Numbered from the stretch's first letter, positions 11,976 to 23,155 are shown. The stretch: 64,000 nucleotides of DNA from Mytilus californianus (GCF_021869535.1 NW_026262712.1:49582884-49646883), one strand, 5' to 3'. Notes: a model not told the origin generated them from the letters alone. Translations and numbers: made by a program.

Positions 11976-12595
11976 CTTTCTGATAGGGGTATTCTGAAAT
12001 TTTGCTTCTTTTTAGGCTTCTATGAATAGTGCTAAGTTTTTACAAAAAGTTTATTTTCTCATTTACTATTAAGGTGTATCATCACTAAATATTTCGTCAA
12101 ATATTTTCTTATACTTTGCCAAAATGGAGATTTACCATGCTTTTTAAAAAAATATCAAAAGTATATATCACCGTGCTGTTTTTCAAGCTACAATGTCTTC
12201 CGAAACTGACAAATTTTCAGTTAAGTCCCCGGTTCACCAAAGAGGAGATTGAAGTGGAGTTTCGAGCAGGATGAGTCCATCTAATTATGGAAAGGTAAAA
12301 TTTACGGAATTCTTAATATAATTATTTAAATGATCGTAATTTATGACCTCAACATAAAAAAATATTGAACACATTTTGTTCAATATTCAAATGAAAAAAT
12401 GTTCGATATATTTATCAACGTAGACTTATCTTTATATTTACCTGTCTTACCTGTAAAAAGAATACGCGCAAATGTAATTGAAATATTGCGCGCAATTGTG
12501 AAAAAATGTTATCCCCAAATGCGAGCAAATGTAATGCGCCCGCTGATCACTGATCATCTTTGGTTTTGTTTCTCATCTATGATGAATTCATATAT

Positions 12596-13610
12596 AATAT
12601 AAGCAATAAGTCAACTATATAATATATATTTACTGTATTAAAAAATCATAAGGTGCACGTGTAAATGTTTGTCAGGCAGGGCACAATTGGTATTGACCAG
12701 TCATTTTCATGGTTCATAAGGTCAGTTTTAAGTTTGTATGATTAATCCATTTTCTTTTTTTTTAGTAAACTGTTACTTATACACTATAAATCAAATGAAT
12801 TTTGTAATTTCCATGCACCTATCCTTGATGGCTTTAGCTGAAATCAGAAAAAAAATCAATATGGTTTCTTTTACCCATCTTTATGAAGTGAAATGGCTAT
12901 TTCTTTTGCTTCATTTAAAGACTTAACTTATTAACATAAAGAAATAACATTGTGTTCAACATTGCCACAAAAAAGAATATAAACTAGAATAGTATTGGAT
13001 CGGCTGCTCACCATGGACGAGTAGAAAGGGATAAACCAACACAACCTGTAGTGTATGTCAACTAGAGAAAATAGTTTTAAGGTGTACGTGTCTGTCTGGC
13101 AGGGTTTATCAGACCTTGACCTCATTTTCATAGATCATTGGTAATATTGAGTTGGTGTGATATCTGTAGTGACACCTTGATCTTAATTAAGAACTGAATG
13201 CTTCTTTTTGTAAATTTATTGGGGTGTAAAAGTGTTGACCGAAGTACATTTTGAATGAAGCGCTTCCGCGCTTTATTCTAAAAATGTGAGCACGGTCAAC
13301 GCTTTTACAACCCCATAGAATTACTAAAAAAAGAATTCAATACTTATAATTACATTTTCTTGTTAGGATCTTTTATTTACCTGCATGAGCACTTTATTGT
13401 GGAAGCTCGTGTCATCACGAATGTTACATTTCAATTTGAAAGAAATGAAGGTTAATTTCAGAATGACGCGGGATTGCTGTTAGCCAATCAAAATAACGTA
13501 TTATAATGAAACATACATGTAATGTAATTATTGAGAAATATTCAGCATAAAATTCAATCACTACCAGTAAAGTAGGCGATACATTTCAGCCCGTGCACGG
13601 ATGTCAATGC
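12596..13610 (+). mobile_element. Family 3 tandem-core element, broken by a foldback insertion
   Basis: Core marks (AAGCAATAAGTCAACTATAT; GTGTACGTGTCTGTCTGGC; GACCTTGACCTCATTTTCAT) run to about 13190. The 3' end GTAGGCGATACATTTCAGCC is at 13571-13595. The GGGGTGTAAAAG foldback sits between. Confidence 0.55.
13221..13314. repeat. Double-hairpin foldback GGGGTGTAAAAG...CTTTTACAACCCC
   Basis: Outer arms of about 21 bp (13221-13241 and 13293-13314) enclose an inner 11-bp stem GAATGAAGCGC/GCGCTTTATTC (13253-13278, one mismatch). Both stems carry changes that mostly keep pairing. Confidence 0.7.
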
Positions 13611-14087
13611 GTTAATTTGAAAGATAAAGTATATATATGTATGTAAAAGGTATCATAATTTTTTAAAAGGTGCATGTAGTAAATATTATTTTTCTATTCA
13701 TCCGCATCACAGTTAACTGTGGGCATTTTTCGTGTCTGTCGGACACCTGCTTCCTGTTAGTCGATATATTTTGAATTATGAGTGGGGATATGCTTAGCAC
13801 GACAATGTGTGCATTATTGCTTACAACTGTTCAAATGCACACAAAAAAGAAAAAAAAAATAGACAAATGGAACTAATGATCTTTTTTTAAGTTCCGAAAT
13901 GCTTGATTTTTCTGCACGGTGCGACCATCTACTAATATTCGCAAGCTGATGTATGTCCTTAGTTTTTTTTTCTATTTTGGATTGTGTTTTGTTTTCAAAT
14001 ATAGAAACTATTTTTTATAGATATGCATAAACACTATAAAACAACACCGGGTGAAAACATAACAAAATTTTAATAGAAAATAAAAAC

Positions 14088-14180
14088 CAATTAATTAAGT
14101 TAACAAAAGAAAAAATAAACAATTAATTAGGTGAACAAAAGAAAAAATAAACCATTAATTAAGTGAACAAAAGAAACAAT
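14088..14180. repeat. A-rich minisatellite, about 33-bp unit, three units
   Basis: AATTAAGTNAACAAAAGAAA recurs at about 33-bp spacing, just beyond the stop codon of the minus-strand gene and so probably in its 3' untranslated region. Confidence 0.65.
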
Positions 14181-14242
14181 TTTGTAAAAAATCAAAAAAA
14201 ATCAAAAAAATCAATAAATCAAGAACAAACTTGTCCACTATA

Positions 14243-14577
14243 TTAACTTTTCTGGCTACAGCAGCAGCACAGTCGTTTGAACCATTTTCTAAAACGCTGA
14301 AATCTTCCTACACAATTAAGAGTGTATTCAATGGTAGAATCAATGTGATTGCGATCTGGTATTTCAATCGGAACTGATATGGTTGGTTCATTTTTATCAG
14401 TTGACAGTCTTCTGACGGGTTCATGTGTACGTGATTTGACAGTTGAACTGTTGCTGGTTGTCTCGTGTCTTTCTTGTAATGGACTAACAAATCGCTTTAG
14501 TCTTGGTCTAGGTGGGTCTTCAATATCACTGAATGTGTACCATTCGCTGTTTGATGTTCTTGCGGTATCTTGATAGT
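14243..14577 (-). CDS. Exon 5 (last) of the EEER-repeat gene
   Basis: 335 bp from the acceptor TTTCGTTTAG to TAA at 14245-14243. Entry in phase 1 joins exon 4 as GAC. It codes for EWYTFSDIEDPPRPRLKRF, a Ser/Thr-rich linker with RRLST (a possible basophilic kinase site), and the RFRKWFKRLCCCCSQKS tail. On minus, an ATTAAA variant poly(A) signal occurs about 170 bases downstream (14068-14073 on plus). The 3' region crosses a 33-bp A-rich tandem repeat. Confidence 0.8.
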
Positions 14578-17500
14578 CTAAACGAAAGGAAAAAAATATG
14601 AGAATAAAAGATTGCCTCCAGTTTGATTTATTTCAATCAATACAAAATTATGGTACCGATCCTAGAACACGTGGTAAATGTTTCTGGAAAAATCGATCAG
14701 GTACGCTTAAGACCAAAAGTTTGACAGGCGAAATAAACAAATTCAGATTATCAAATCCAAAAAGATGGGCAACATTGTCTAATGTCAGATTTTTAATGTA
14801 GGGAGTTGTAAACATGATTTTATTACAACGCATAATTTATAAACTTCAATCATTCTTTTTCTTAGGTACTGACAGTACGTTATCAGTGCATGCACAACAC
14901 TTTTCAAGAATAAGCTTCATCAGATGCACTTGACGCCGTAAGAATGAGGAGTCCATTCGGCATCAACTGTCCAATGACTAGGTCTTGTGAAGTCCTGAGT
15001 TGAATGATTGCCAATTAAGAATTTCCCTTTTTTATCTTTCTATTTTGCCTTATAAACTGATTGGGAAAGGTTATAGTAATACCACTGTTGTTGTTGATAA
15101 AACTCCATCTTTTATTCTTGGAAGACAAATAATAAATCAGTATGTTTTTCCTTCTTTATCTATTCAATTTGCGCACCTAATTACAGTTGGTACTGGACAA
15201 CCTTTTTTATTTTTCACTTGTCATGATGTTGCTTCTAGTACTATTGCTAGTACAACAAATGTATATGAATTTTATTTTGAAGTGCATTCACTCATTAAGA
15301 AGTGATAAATACATGATTTCATTATATTTTTTAAAATGAAACAGACACGTTAAATTGGTTAGAGACATGTGTTTTCAAAAACCAAAATATGATATTTGGA
15401 ATATCTTTTCAAAACATTAAAGAGTCACCACCAAGGGTGACTGGGGAATAGAAATATGGTCACTACAGGTCTTCTTCCGACCGGCAGTAAAACCCTTTCC
15501 AAAGTGCGGCGTCCGTTTGGCTGTGCGGGATGTACAAGTACGCAGCCACGTCCGATCAGAAATTTCTGATCCTATCTAAATTACCCTCATTTTCCCGTGG
15601 CAGTCTAAATTTCCCCGACCTTCATCCCGGACGGCCTCTATTACAGGACCTACCTATTGTAGTTATTGTTAATTTATTCTCGTCCTGAACATGCATGAAA
15701 TATTTGCCACTGGACGTTAAGCAACCAACAATCAATCAATATGATCAATCAATATTAAAGAGTACTTTCTTCGTTCGATGTTTCAGTGTTGATATCTGTG
15801 CAAAAGACTGATTTGTTCACAGACATATAGCACAATTATATATATCTGTCTTTTCAAACTGTTCAAATGCCCATATATCATTATAAGATTATAATAATAA
15901 AAAAACAACAATCGAAACAACAACAAAGATGGATGCTTGTAGCATTAAGGAGGTTATTACCTTCTTTTTCACGGTCGTCATCTTTGTTATCGCCCAAATC
16001 TAGCTTCAGTAATTCTGGTTCTAACTGCTCAGTCCTCAAATCAGTTGTCGTGGATTTGCTTCTCTAGAAATAAAAACTTAAATTTAAATACTATTTTTCA
16101 TGAAAATGAAATATCAATTGTGTTTTAATTTTTAATTGTAAGTGGTCTATGCCAAGATAACGAGACAGAATTCAAATGAATGAAATGAGATACGGGATAT
16201 ATACGGCAATAAAATGAGATTCGGGATATATGAGGCAATGAAATGAAATACGGGATATATACAACAAGAAATGTGATACGGGATATATACCGGCAATGGA
16301 ATGAGATACGGTATACATACAGGATATTTACAGCAGTGAAATTAGATACAGTATATATACGACAATAAAATGAGATACGGGATATATCGGGTACGTACGG
16401 GATATATACGGCAATGAAATGAAATATGGGATATAAACAGTATGAAATGAGATACAGGGTAAATAACGGCTATGACTTGATTTTATTTGATTGATTGGTG
16501 TTTAACGCCACTTTCAGCACTATTAAGCCATTTCGTGGCGGTCATTTTTTATTAGTGAAGGAAACCGGAGAGAACCAACGACCTTCGGTAAACTGACAAT
16601 ACTAGTCAATTAAGATTGGAGTCGAACGCACCTGCAGCCCCGTGCGGGATTTGAACTCACAACATAAGTGTTGATAGGCTAGTGATACAGTAGTTCGACT
16701 ACGTAGACCAATTGGCCACCGAGGCCCCCCTAACGGCTTTGAAATTCATTTTGAATTACGGGATATATAACGACAATACAATGAGATATGGGATATTTAC
16801 GGCAATGAAAGAGATACGGAATATAAACAGCAATCAAATGAGATACGGTATATAAAACGGCAATACAATGAGATACGGGATATAAAACGGCAATACAATG
16901 AGATACGGGATACATACGACAATTAAATGAGATACGGGAGATATAACAGCCATGAAATGAGATACGGGACATATAGGTCAATAAAGTAGCTACCAAACAA
17001 CAGAATTTAACAAGAAATATAAGTTCTTCAAGTCATATTGGTCTGGAGCTTGAGCTTCAAACGTGTGTTCCTCTATGTATTTTGTGTATGTGGTAGAAAT
17101 AGTATCAGATGTTGGTATCCCGAGACATATCATTTAGTGCCAGAATTTAACATGTCAGACCCTCCATTGATATTTGAATCTATCAATGCTTACCATTTTT
17201 TAATTTTTTATAAAGAAATATTTTTAAAGTACCCATCAGCAATTCTCAAACATTTTCTGTGCCCTAGACGCTAAAATCAAGTTTTCTCTTCTCAAGCTCT
17301 CTCCTTTTAAATGTACATCAACATGTTACCATTTTGAACTTGTTGGTTTTTTTTTTCTTCTTCTTAACGTGGACAAAAATACTAGTTTGCACTCAAATTT
17401 AGGTTTCTTCCTTCTTAAAAGAGAACCTTAAAATAAATAAACTTTATCAATCGATGTTCTCTCGTAAACATATTTTTACCTTGAAAAGTCTGTTTACAAA

Positions 17501-20500
17501 ACGCCTGACGGAGCCTGTTCTCTTTACTTCATTGGTTCTGTCTACCATAAGTATTTCTGCGTCACTACTTGCTCTTATGCTGATGTGTCCTATTAAATAT
17601 ATTGCAGTAGTTATTAGTACTTCTTATGCCTTACTAACCGCCTCGGTGGTTTCGTGGTAGCGTGTTCGCCTCGAGTGCGGGAGGTCGTGGGTTCGAACCC
17701 CGGCCGTGTCAAACCAAAGACTTTTAAATTGGTATTTGCTGCTTCTCCGCTAAGCAGTCAGAACAAAGACCGGTTTAGTTTAAACATATTTTATTTGTTC
17801 AAGTACAAATTGGATAAGACACAAGTCAAACAGACTTAGGAAGTCTTCTCCATTCAACATTTATAGCAACATAATATAAAATATATGTATGAGCATGCAT
17901 GTATAGAATGGTATATATATTTAATATATACATCTTTGGATTTATGTCAAAAGACAGAAAAGTGAAGACAGAAAGAAAACAATAATACAGAAAAAATAAA
18001 TATATAAAATAAATAAATGAATATTTAGAAAACAAAAACAAAAAATAAAATACAAATTAAACAAACAAAAATACAAAAAAAAAAGGAAGACTTTTACTTA
18101 GATGATGATGTGTGTGCGATCATGGTTTGCTATCTAGACAATTAGAAATCTTTCCGAACTTTTAATAAACTCGAAGAAAATGGTTTGGTTTTGCTTAGAG
18201 AAAGAAGACAACTACCCGAGGTTAGTAGTTCTATGTTAATTTTACAATCTTTTGGAAGCCAGCGCAGACTTTCAAACATTTTATTTCGTATGTCTGAATA
18301 TAATATACATTTAAAAAAGAAATGATAGGAATCTTCACGATTAACACCAAAGCGGCAAGAAGGGTCAGAAATAATATTGACCCTATATAGATCATAGTTT
18401 AAGGATGATGCAAAACATCGAAGTTGGGTTAGAATAATATTCAGTTTTCGAATTTCAAACTCATATTGCTTCGGTACAAATATGTTACTCTGCGGGTAAA
18501 GTTTTTTTAGTTCAGTTTTAAATTTATTTATTGATTCCGCATCACGAGTTGAATCATCAAGATTATTCCAAAGACGTATGGTTGATGGAATAAATGAATC
18601 ATTAGTCAATGCTAGTCTGCAGAATGGAATAATGATGTCATTTCCATTGCGTAGAGGATAGACCGTCATACTTTGGAATTTTGGGGGAATTAAATTTGTC
18701 AAATATTCTGGAACATTATGTTTTTGAATATTATAAAACATTTGAATTTTTCTTCTCTCTCTTCTTTCAGCTAATGTTTTGCCATCCAAGTTCTTCATAA
18801 ATAACACTTGAGCTTGTGAATATAGGTAACCCCGTAACTATTCTAGCAGCTTGGAGCTGTAATTGCTCCAGTTTATTGATATAACCTACCCCAATGTTAT
18901 CCCAAACTTCACTGGCATACTCAAATAAAGGTCTTATAAAAACTAAATAGAGTTTTTCTAAATTTTTTCTGCTCAGTTTATATTTCAACTATATGTAACC
19001 CCTAAATGTTTATGAATATTTGTAATAGGTATATTTTTATCATTGAATATAAAGTTCATTTCTGGGATTTCAACATTAGAAAATAACATAATTTCTGTTT
19101 TATCTGGATTAAAAGACATTAACCATTTTTGGACCATTCGTTCAGCTTTTCCAGATCATAGTTTATCACAGTTTCTATCTGCAATGCATCATGATCCGCA
19201 CAGCTGAACGACGTGTCATCTGCAAAGAGTCTGCAAAGACTGGTCGGCTCGGAGTCAGAATAATGTGTCTGGGTAAGGTGACATGTCTTCCTGCGAACTG
19301 TTACCTTGTGAACTAGCACGTTAACAATTCGGCTCAGCGTGTCAGTCTAGTACAAAGCAGAGTAAATATTCATATTATATTAACATGTTCTCGTCCTGAA
19401 TATGCATATTAATTTGCCGCTGGACGTTAAGCAGCCATCCATTATCATCATCATCTTATGCCGTACTGTTAATAGTTTATACTGTCTTTATCCGATAACA
19501 GTGGTAGAAGTTTGATTTGGTGGGTAAATTATAGTTACAAAGATTGTTATGAGATTTATTGATATGTTTCATATACGGTATTAGTTGTATGTATAATTTT
19601 GATAATTGTAATAAAACTTTTGAACTGATTAAAATTAGTGAGATAAGATTAATACAAGTTTAATATATATCATAGAATTGAGAATGGAAATGGGGAATGT
19701 GTCAAAGGGACAACAACCCGACCAAAGAGCAGAAAACAGACGAAGGCCACCAATGGGTGAATTTCTTAAAAGGGAATAGAGACAATCGTATACTGTGTTT
19801 GCACAGTTAGAACGATGTGAAACACTTAAAGTTCTTAAATCTTCCTCCTCTTTAAATCTATTGGATTCATCATAATGAAAATCATTGTTAAACTTCATTA
19901 TAAGTTCTAAGTACATTTCAGCACTAAACTCTGAAATTTCTTTCTCCAGCAGCATAATTAGATATATTCCAAGTTCTAAAGATAACGATGCTTACTGACC
20001 AACGCCTGTGATCAAACCGACAACAACCCTCTATGTACGAACATGTGTTTATCATTTAGAATACTTAACGATGTTAATATGCGAGTAAAAGCAAGGAAAG
20101 GGACATGCAACATGCGTAGCATACAGATAACGACACCAAACAACGAAAATAAAGAAAATCAGCCCATCAACAATGGATGGAAACAAAAAGAACAATACCG
20201 TATTGAGACAAACAACAACAAAAAAGACCCACCACCATAAAATATTTTCAAGTTTATCACCATTCCATACTTTACCTTATACAGTTTTAATCTTAAATGC
20301 ATGAACAATATCAGTTACTAACTTTTTGGGTCATCTGTATTGTATAGAACTTTTGTAAATCAGTTAAAACTTTGTCACAATCGTATGTTCTGATAATATT
20401 AAAATTTCGCCTCGTCTATATTTATAGTCAGTTAAGCTTACAAATTAGCCATTGCTTTAATTAGTTCCTACTCCGGTTTCCATATTATAATACTTAGAAT

Positions 20501-22486
20501 CCTAGAATTTCATCTCAGCTGAAAGAATTAATTGGTCTTCGAACTTACTGATATATTTAGCGTATGCCCATCATAATTACTGGCCGAACTAAAAAAAAAG
20601 GATGCAAAGCCTCTTTAGTCTTTGTTTCCGAATGCATGTCTTACTTTCAGTATTCCGGCATATTTGAAAAGAATTCCAATAATAAACTTACTATTTTCTT
20701 TATTTTCTTCTAGACCAGCTGTGGGTTTTTTAGCATGTGTTTCTTCAAGTTTTTGCTGGAGCTCTTTTTGTTCTTCGACGAAAGCTTGCACCCTCTCGTG
20801 TAGTCTGGAAACTGAGGCTTTCAGCATAATATTGTATTCAGTATTACTGTTGCTTGGGTACTGTATAATAAATAAACCGATAAATTGTTAAGTTATTAAC
20901 ACACTAGTCATTTCCTTTAAAGAAAAAAATATAAAGTGAAGGTTCCACGGTACTTTAGACAAACAACAAACATTCAATAAATAATAAGAATATAACACAA
21001 TGTTGACTGCTGTACCCCTATATTTCACATTTTATCATTTTTATGTCTGTTTGTTTTGTTCACACATTGTTGTCAATATAATGAAATTATATGCGACTGC
21101 CATACAAGTGGGAGGTTTAGCTAGCTATAAAACCAGGTTTAATCCACCATTTTCTACATAAGGAAATGCCTGTACCAAGTCAGGAATATGACCGTTGTTT
21201 TCCATTCGTTTGAGTGTTTGAGCTTTTGATTTTGCCGACTTTCCGTTTTGAATTTTCCTTGGAGTTCTGTATTTTTGTTGTTTTACTTTTATCAAGTGAC
21301 TACATGATATACACGCAGTCATGAATTACCTTCTTACAATTTATTACACATCCATAAAGTCAACATTATCAATATTAATTACGACTCGCGTTCATATGGA
21401 ACAATTGTATTGTGAATCTCATTTAGGCTTGGTACCACTACATACTGAATTATATCATTGCTTGTTTAAAAAGAAACAAAATATTATATCATTATCTACC
21501 TGATGGTAATGTTCATCGTATGGACCTCGTTCTTGCTCAGGTGAAGAATACGACGCCGATAATGCACTAACAGCTGGTTTGTGAAACTCCTCAAACATTT
21601 TCTTTATCTGTTCCTGTCTTTTTTTCATTCGTCTCTTCTCACTTTCTTCTTTCCAAATTTTCTCCCTTTCAAAAGCTTCAACAAGCTTTTTTCGTTCAGC
21701 GTCTCTAACAGACTGAAAGAAGTCTAAACGTTCTTCTTCACTAGATGTTTCTTCTGTATCTAGCGCCCCTGCTTCACCCTGGTTTTGCAAACCCTCTGTG
21801 TTCATAATCGTTGGTTTCGTTTGGACGTCCTGATTTCCTGCTTCGTCGTCTTGGTTGTTCAGTGTTGTAGTAAGCCTGTCAAGCTCTTTGCTTCTAACAT
21901 TTCTAAAGAAAGCAGCTCTCTCCTCTTCACTTGCTGTTTCTATGTCCATGTCTGTGTTAATTTTTTCGGAAGATCCTTTGCCTGCAGTAAGCCTGTCAAG
22001 CTCTTTGCTTCTAACATTCCTAAAGAAAGTAGCTCTTTCCTCTTCACTTGCTGTTTCTATGTCCATCTCTGTGTCTATTTCTTTGACAGCTTCTTTGTTT
22101 GCGGTAAGCCTGTCAAGCTCTTTGCTTCGAACATTTCTAAAGAAAGCAGCTCTCTCCTCTTCACTTGCTGTATCTTCTTCCTCCCTTGTAGTCATTTTTT
22201 CGACATCCCCATTACATGCTTTTTGTTCATTACTGGTTTTGTTTATTGCTTTAGCAAGTCTGTCAAGTTCTGTATTTCTGAGACTTCCAAAGACAACAGC
22301 TCTCTCCTCTTTTCTTGCTGTTTCTCCTCTTTCTTTATTTGTCTCCATTGTTGTCCTGTTTGTGTCATCCGTCTTGATTTGTCGATCGGACAATGTATCG
22401 GCCTCCGATTCGCTGCAGGCAGCGTACAATACAGACAGTATAAACCCGCTCAGATTTCGGTCGAAGTTCGCATTATCTTCATCCAT
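14243..22486 (-). CDS. Unrecognised 576-residue protein with EEER repeats and C-terminal CCCC, five coding exons
   Basis: Five minus-strand exons (22488-21500, 20860-20692, 19930-19794, 16063-15961, 14577-14243) have AG/GT borders and phases that fit (0, 1, 0, 1), giving one frame of 577 codons from ATG 22486 to TAA 14243. I do not recognise the protein. Residues 1-50 are acidic with one hydrophobic stretch (GFILSVLYAA, 18-27). Five copies of a T-S-EEER-FF-VR-ELDRL motif start near 56, 106, 145, 184 and 247; the middle three are 39 residues apart. Residues 265-300 and exon 2 are Lys/Glu-rich and look helical or coiled-coil. The C-terminus is basic with Trp and Phe (RFRKWFKRL), then four cysteines, like an S-acylated membrane anchor. 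I infer a peripheral membrane or scaffold role. No catalytic motif is visible. Introns are full of repeats. Confidence 0.8.
15000..15305 (+). other. Unidentified 101-codon open frame
   Basis: It opens at ATG 15000 and ends TGA 15303. The peptide is hydrophobic and Ser/Thr-rich (QFAHLITVGTGQPFLFF). It lies in an intron of the minus-strand gene. I see no splice site, promoter or family motif. It could be a decayed fragment of a repeat or chance; codons are strongly T-ending. Confidence 0.2.
15426..15753 (+). mobile_element. SINE-like element type B with 10-bp TSD
   Basis: Flanked by ATTAAAGAGT (15416-15425 and 15754-15763). It starts CACCACCAAGGGTGACTGGG. Its tail TCGTCCTGAACATGCATGAA...GGACGTTAAGCAACCAAC ends in (AATC)n. 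No B-box-like tRNA head is clear, so the promoter type is open. Tail fragments recur at 19385, 41640 and 60220. Confidence 0.75.
15961..16063 (-). CDS. Exon 4 of the EEER-repeat gene
   Basis: 103 bp. The acceptor is TTTTTATTTCTAG and the donor GTAATA follows GAAAAAGAAG. Phase 0 in, phase 1 out. It codes for a hydrophilic, acidic stretch (TEQLEPELLKLDLGDNKDDD). The alternative acceptor two bases further in puts a TGA in frame, which supports the chosen border. Confidence 0.75.
16185..16985. repeat. 29-bp minisatellite GATACGGGATATATACGGCAA, split by a SINE
   Basis: The unit GATACGGGATATATACGGCA plus ATGAAATGA repeats at 29-bp spacing (16189, 16218 and on) to about 16463 and resumes at 16743. 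On minus, it reads as a Tyr/Pro/His-rich frame that is a by-product of the repeat. Confidence 0.85.
16476..16730 (-). mobile_element. tRNA-derived SINE (type A) inserted in the minisatellite
   Basis: On minus it starts with the tRNA-like head (CCTCGGTGGCCAATTGG; B box GTTGTGAGTTCAAATCCC) and ends TGGCGTTAAACACCAATCAA. TSDs are TAACGGCTATGA (16464-16475) and TAACGGCTTTGA (16731-16742), with one mismatch. Confidence 0.88.
17639..17780 (+). mobile_element. tRNA-derived SINE head (type C)
   Basis: GGTGGTTTCGTGGTAGCG (A-box region, from 17645) and GGTCGTGGGTTCGAACCC (B box, 17683-17700) are spaced as in a tRNA. The body continues with CAAACCAAAGACTTTTAAA and CTTCTCCGCTAAGCA. There is no cloverleaf acceptor stem, so it is not a working tRNA gene. 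The 3' limit is unclear. Confidence 0.7.
18142..19260 (-). pseudogene. LINE reverse transcriptase fragment, 5'-truncated with internal damage
   Basis: Read on minus, it begins near the catalytic FADDTSFS motif, runs through EWSK, NPDKTEIMLFS and HLGVTYS, and resumes at KLYLVFIRPLFEYASEVWD and AARIVTGLP. It ends in a Cys/His tail (CRFGVNREDSYHFFFKC). Damage: a one-base shift at about 19119 after EWSK, loss of roughly 80-90 bases at about 18985 between HLGVTYS and the RPLFEYA segment, and a shift at about 18780 after ELGWQ. It is a dead non-LTR retrotransposon (Jockey/CR1-type tail) in an intron of the EEER-repeat gene, same strand. Confidence 0.8.
19255..19450 (+). mobile_element. SINE-like type B fragment
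   Basis: The tail TCTCGTCCTGAATATGCAT...CGCTGGACGTTAAGCAGCC matches the copy at 15426-15753. The front GACATGTCTTCCTGCGAAC marks another subtype. It abuts the truncated 5' end of the LINE fragment. Confidence 0.55.
19676..19760 (-). repeat. Fragment of an abundant repeat (3' part of family N)
   Basis: Reverse complement of the end of the copy at 40286-40613 (CCCATTTCCATTCTCAATT, CCCGACCATAGAACAG-like). It starts 34 bases below the border of exon 3. Confidence 0.65.
19794..19930 (-). CDS. Exon 3 of the EEER-repeat gene
   Basis: 137 bp. The acceptor AGAAATTTCAG has a weak pyrimidine tract; the donor is GTATAC. It enters in phase 1 and leaves in phase 0, exactly what exons 2 and 4 need. It codes for FSAEMYLELIMKF, an acidic KEEEDLR stretch and VSHRSNCANT. 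A copy of an abundant interspersed repeat lies just below at 19676-19760, so the intron starts almost at a repeat edge. Confidence 0.7.
20692..20860 (-). CDS. Exon 2 of the EEER-repeat gene
   Basis: 169 bp. The acceptor is TTATTATACAG, and the donor GTAAGT after GAAAATA matches consensus. It enters in phase 0 and leaves in phase 1. It codes for about 56 residues with a charged heptad-like stretch (RVQAFVEEQKELQQKLEE) that predicts a short coiled coil. Confidence 0.8.
21040..21270 (-). repeat. Interspersed repeat in intron of the EEER-repeat gene
   Basis: Contains CACACATTGTTGTCAATATAATG, whose complement recurs at 39060-39118 in this window, and GGAGGTTTAGCTAGCTATAA. The 65-residue frame on minus here is part of the repeat and shows no splice logic. 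Confidence 0.55.
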
Positions 22487-22488
22487 AC
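21500..22488 (-). CDS. Exon 1 (first coding exon) of the EEER-repeat gene
   Basis: The exon follows an intron-like tract ending TTTTCAG and starts GT-ATG, so ATG at 22486 is the likely start. The frame stays open upstream for five codons only because the intron lacks a stop there. It codes for residues 1-329, including all five EEER repeats. It ends CATCAG before GTAGAT, a weak donor. Reading through would add 14 residues and a stop at 21455, so a retained-intron short form is possible. At least one 5' untranslated exon must lie further upstream. Confidence 0.82.
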
Positions 22489-22499
22489 CTGAAAATGGC

Positions 22500-23155
22500 A
22501 CAAAAATACGTTAAAGACCATGTGGCGAAAATAACCATTATACAACACAACTTTAACTAAGGGTTTGTTAAGCCGATATCAATTTGACTAGACAGTCAGT
22601 TTCTTGTATATTCCTCCATTAATTGTGGAGCACTACCCATAGGGTATAATTGTAGCAACTATATACACCTTAGAACATAAGGAAGCATTTAATTATGTAC
22701 AGATGGCTGAATTTAGGCAATACTAATTACTAAAAATTAATATTATAACTAATTCATAGGATTGTCATCATAAAATTTTAAAAATAATATTCATAATGTG
22801 CTGAAGTGTAAGAATAAGTTAAGTAAGAACTGGATATATTTACAAATAAGAATTTAGAATTTAAGTGGTCTTAAATTAAACTTTCTTATAATTGTTAGTT
22901 AAAGGTGCTATACGTACATCAGAATTTATAATGAGAAGGTTATTTTATAGGACTTATGTAAAAGGGTTGGGGTTTAGAACAATTCATCATATATACATAA
23001 GTTTACCTTCACAGTTTAAAGTTACCTTATTTCGGATCTTATCATTATTCTATAAAGGTAACTGGATATCTTAAAACTTTGCAAAATTTTTTTATTTAAT
23101 TTAGGTCCTAATACGTCATAAAATAGTAAGATGATTTTATTTTAAAAAAGTTTAC
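22500..23155. other. Intron-like AT-rich stretch
   Basis: No exon or repeat recognised. The part next to 23155 may be the 3' untranslated tail of the LINE that ends there. Confidence 0.4.

Noticed and set aside
16730-16996. Minus-strand frame with periodic SHCIAVLYPV
   Set aside because: By-product of the 29-bp minisatellite.
17639-17705. A true tRNA gene
   Set aside because: A and B boxes are present, but no acceptor stem closes and the sequence continues into a SINE body.
21125-21322. Possible extra exon of the EEER-repeat gene (65 codons on minus)
   Set aside because: It lies in an interspersed repeat partly shared with 39060, and exons 1 and 2 already join in phase without it.
21785-22514. 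Two long plus-strand frames (235 and 219 codons) opposite exon 1
   Set aside because: They mirror the EEER repeats on the other strand; their Ser/Leu/Cys-rich repeats come from the antisense of a repetitive acidic coding exon, and the minus strand has splice sites and a coherent protein.
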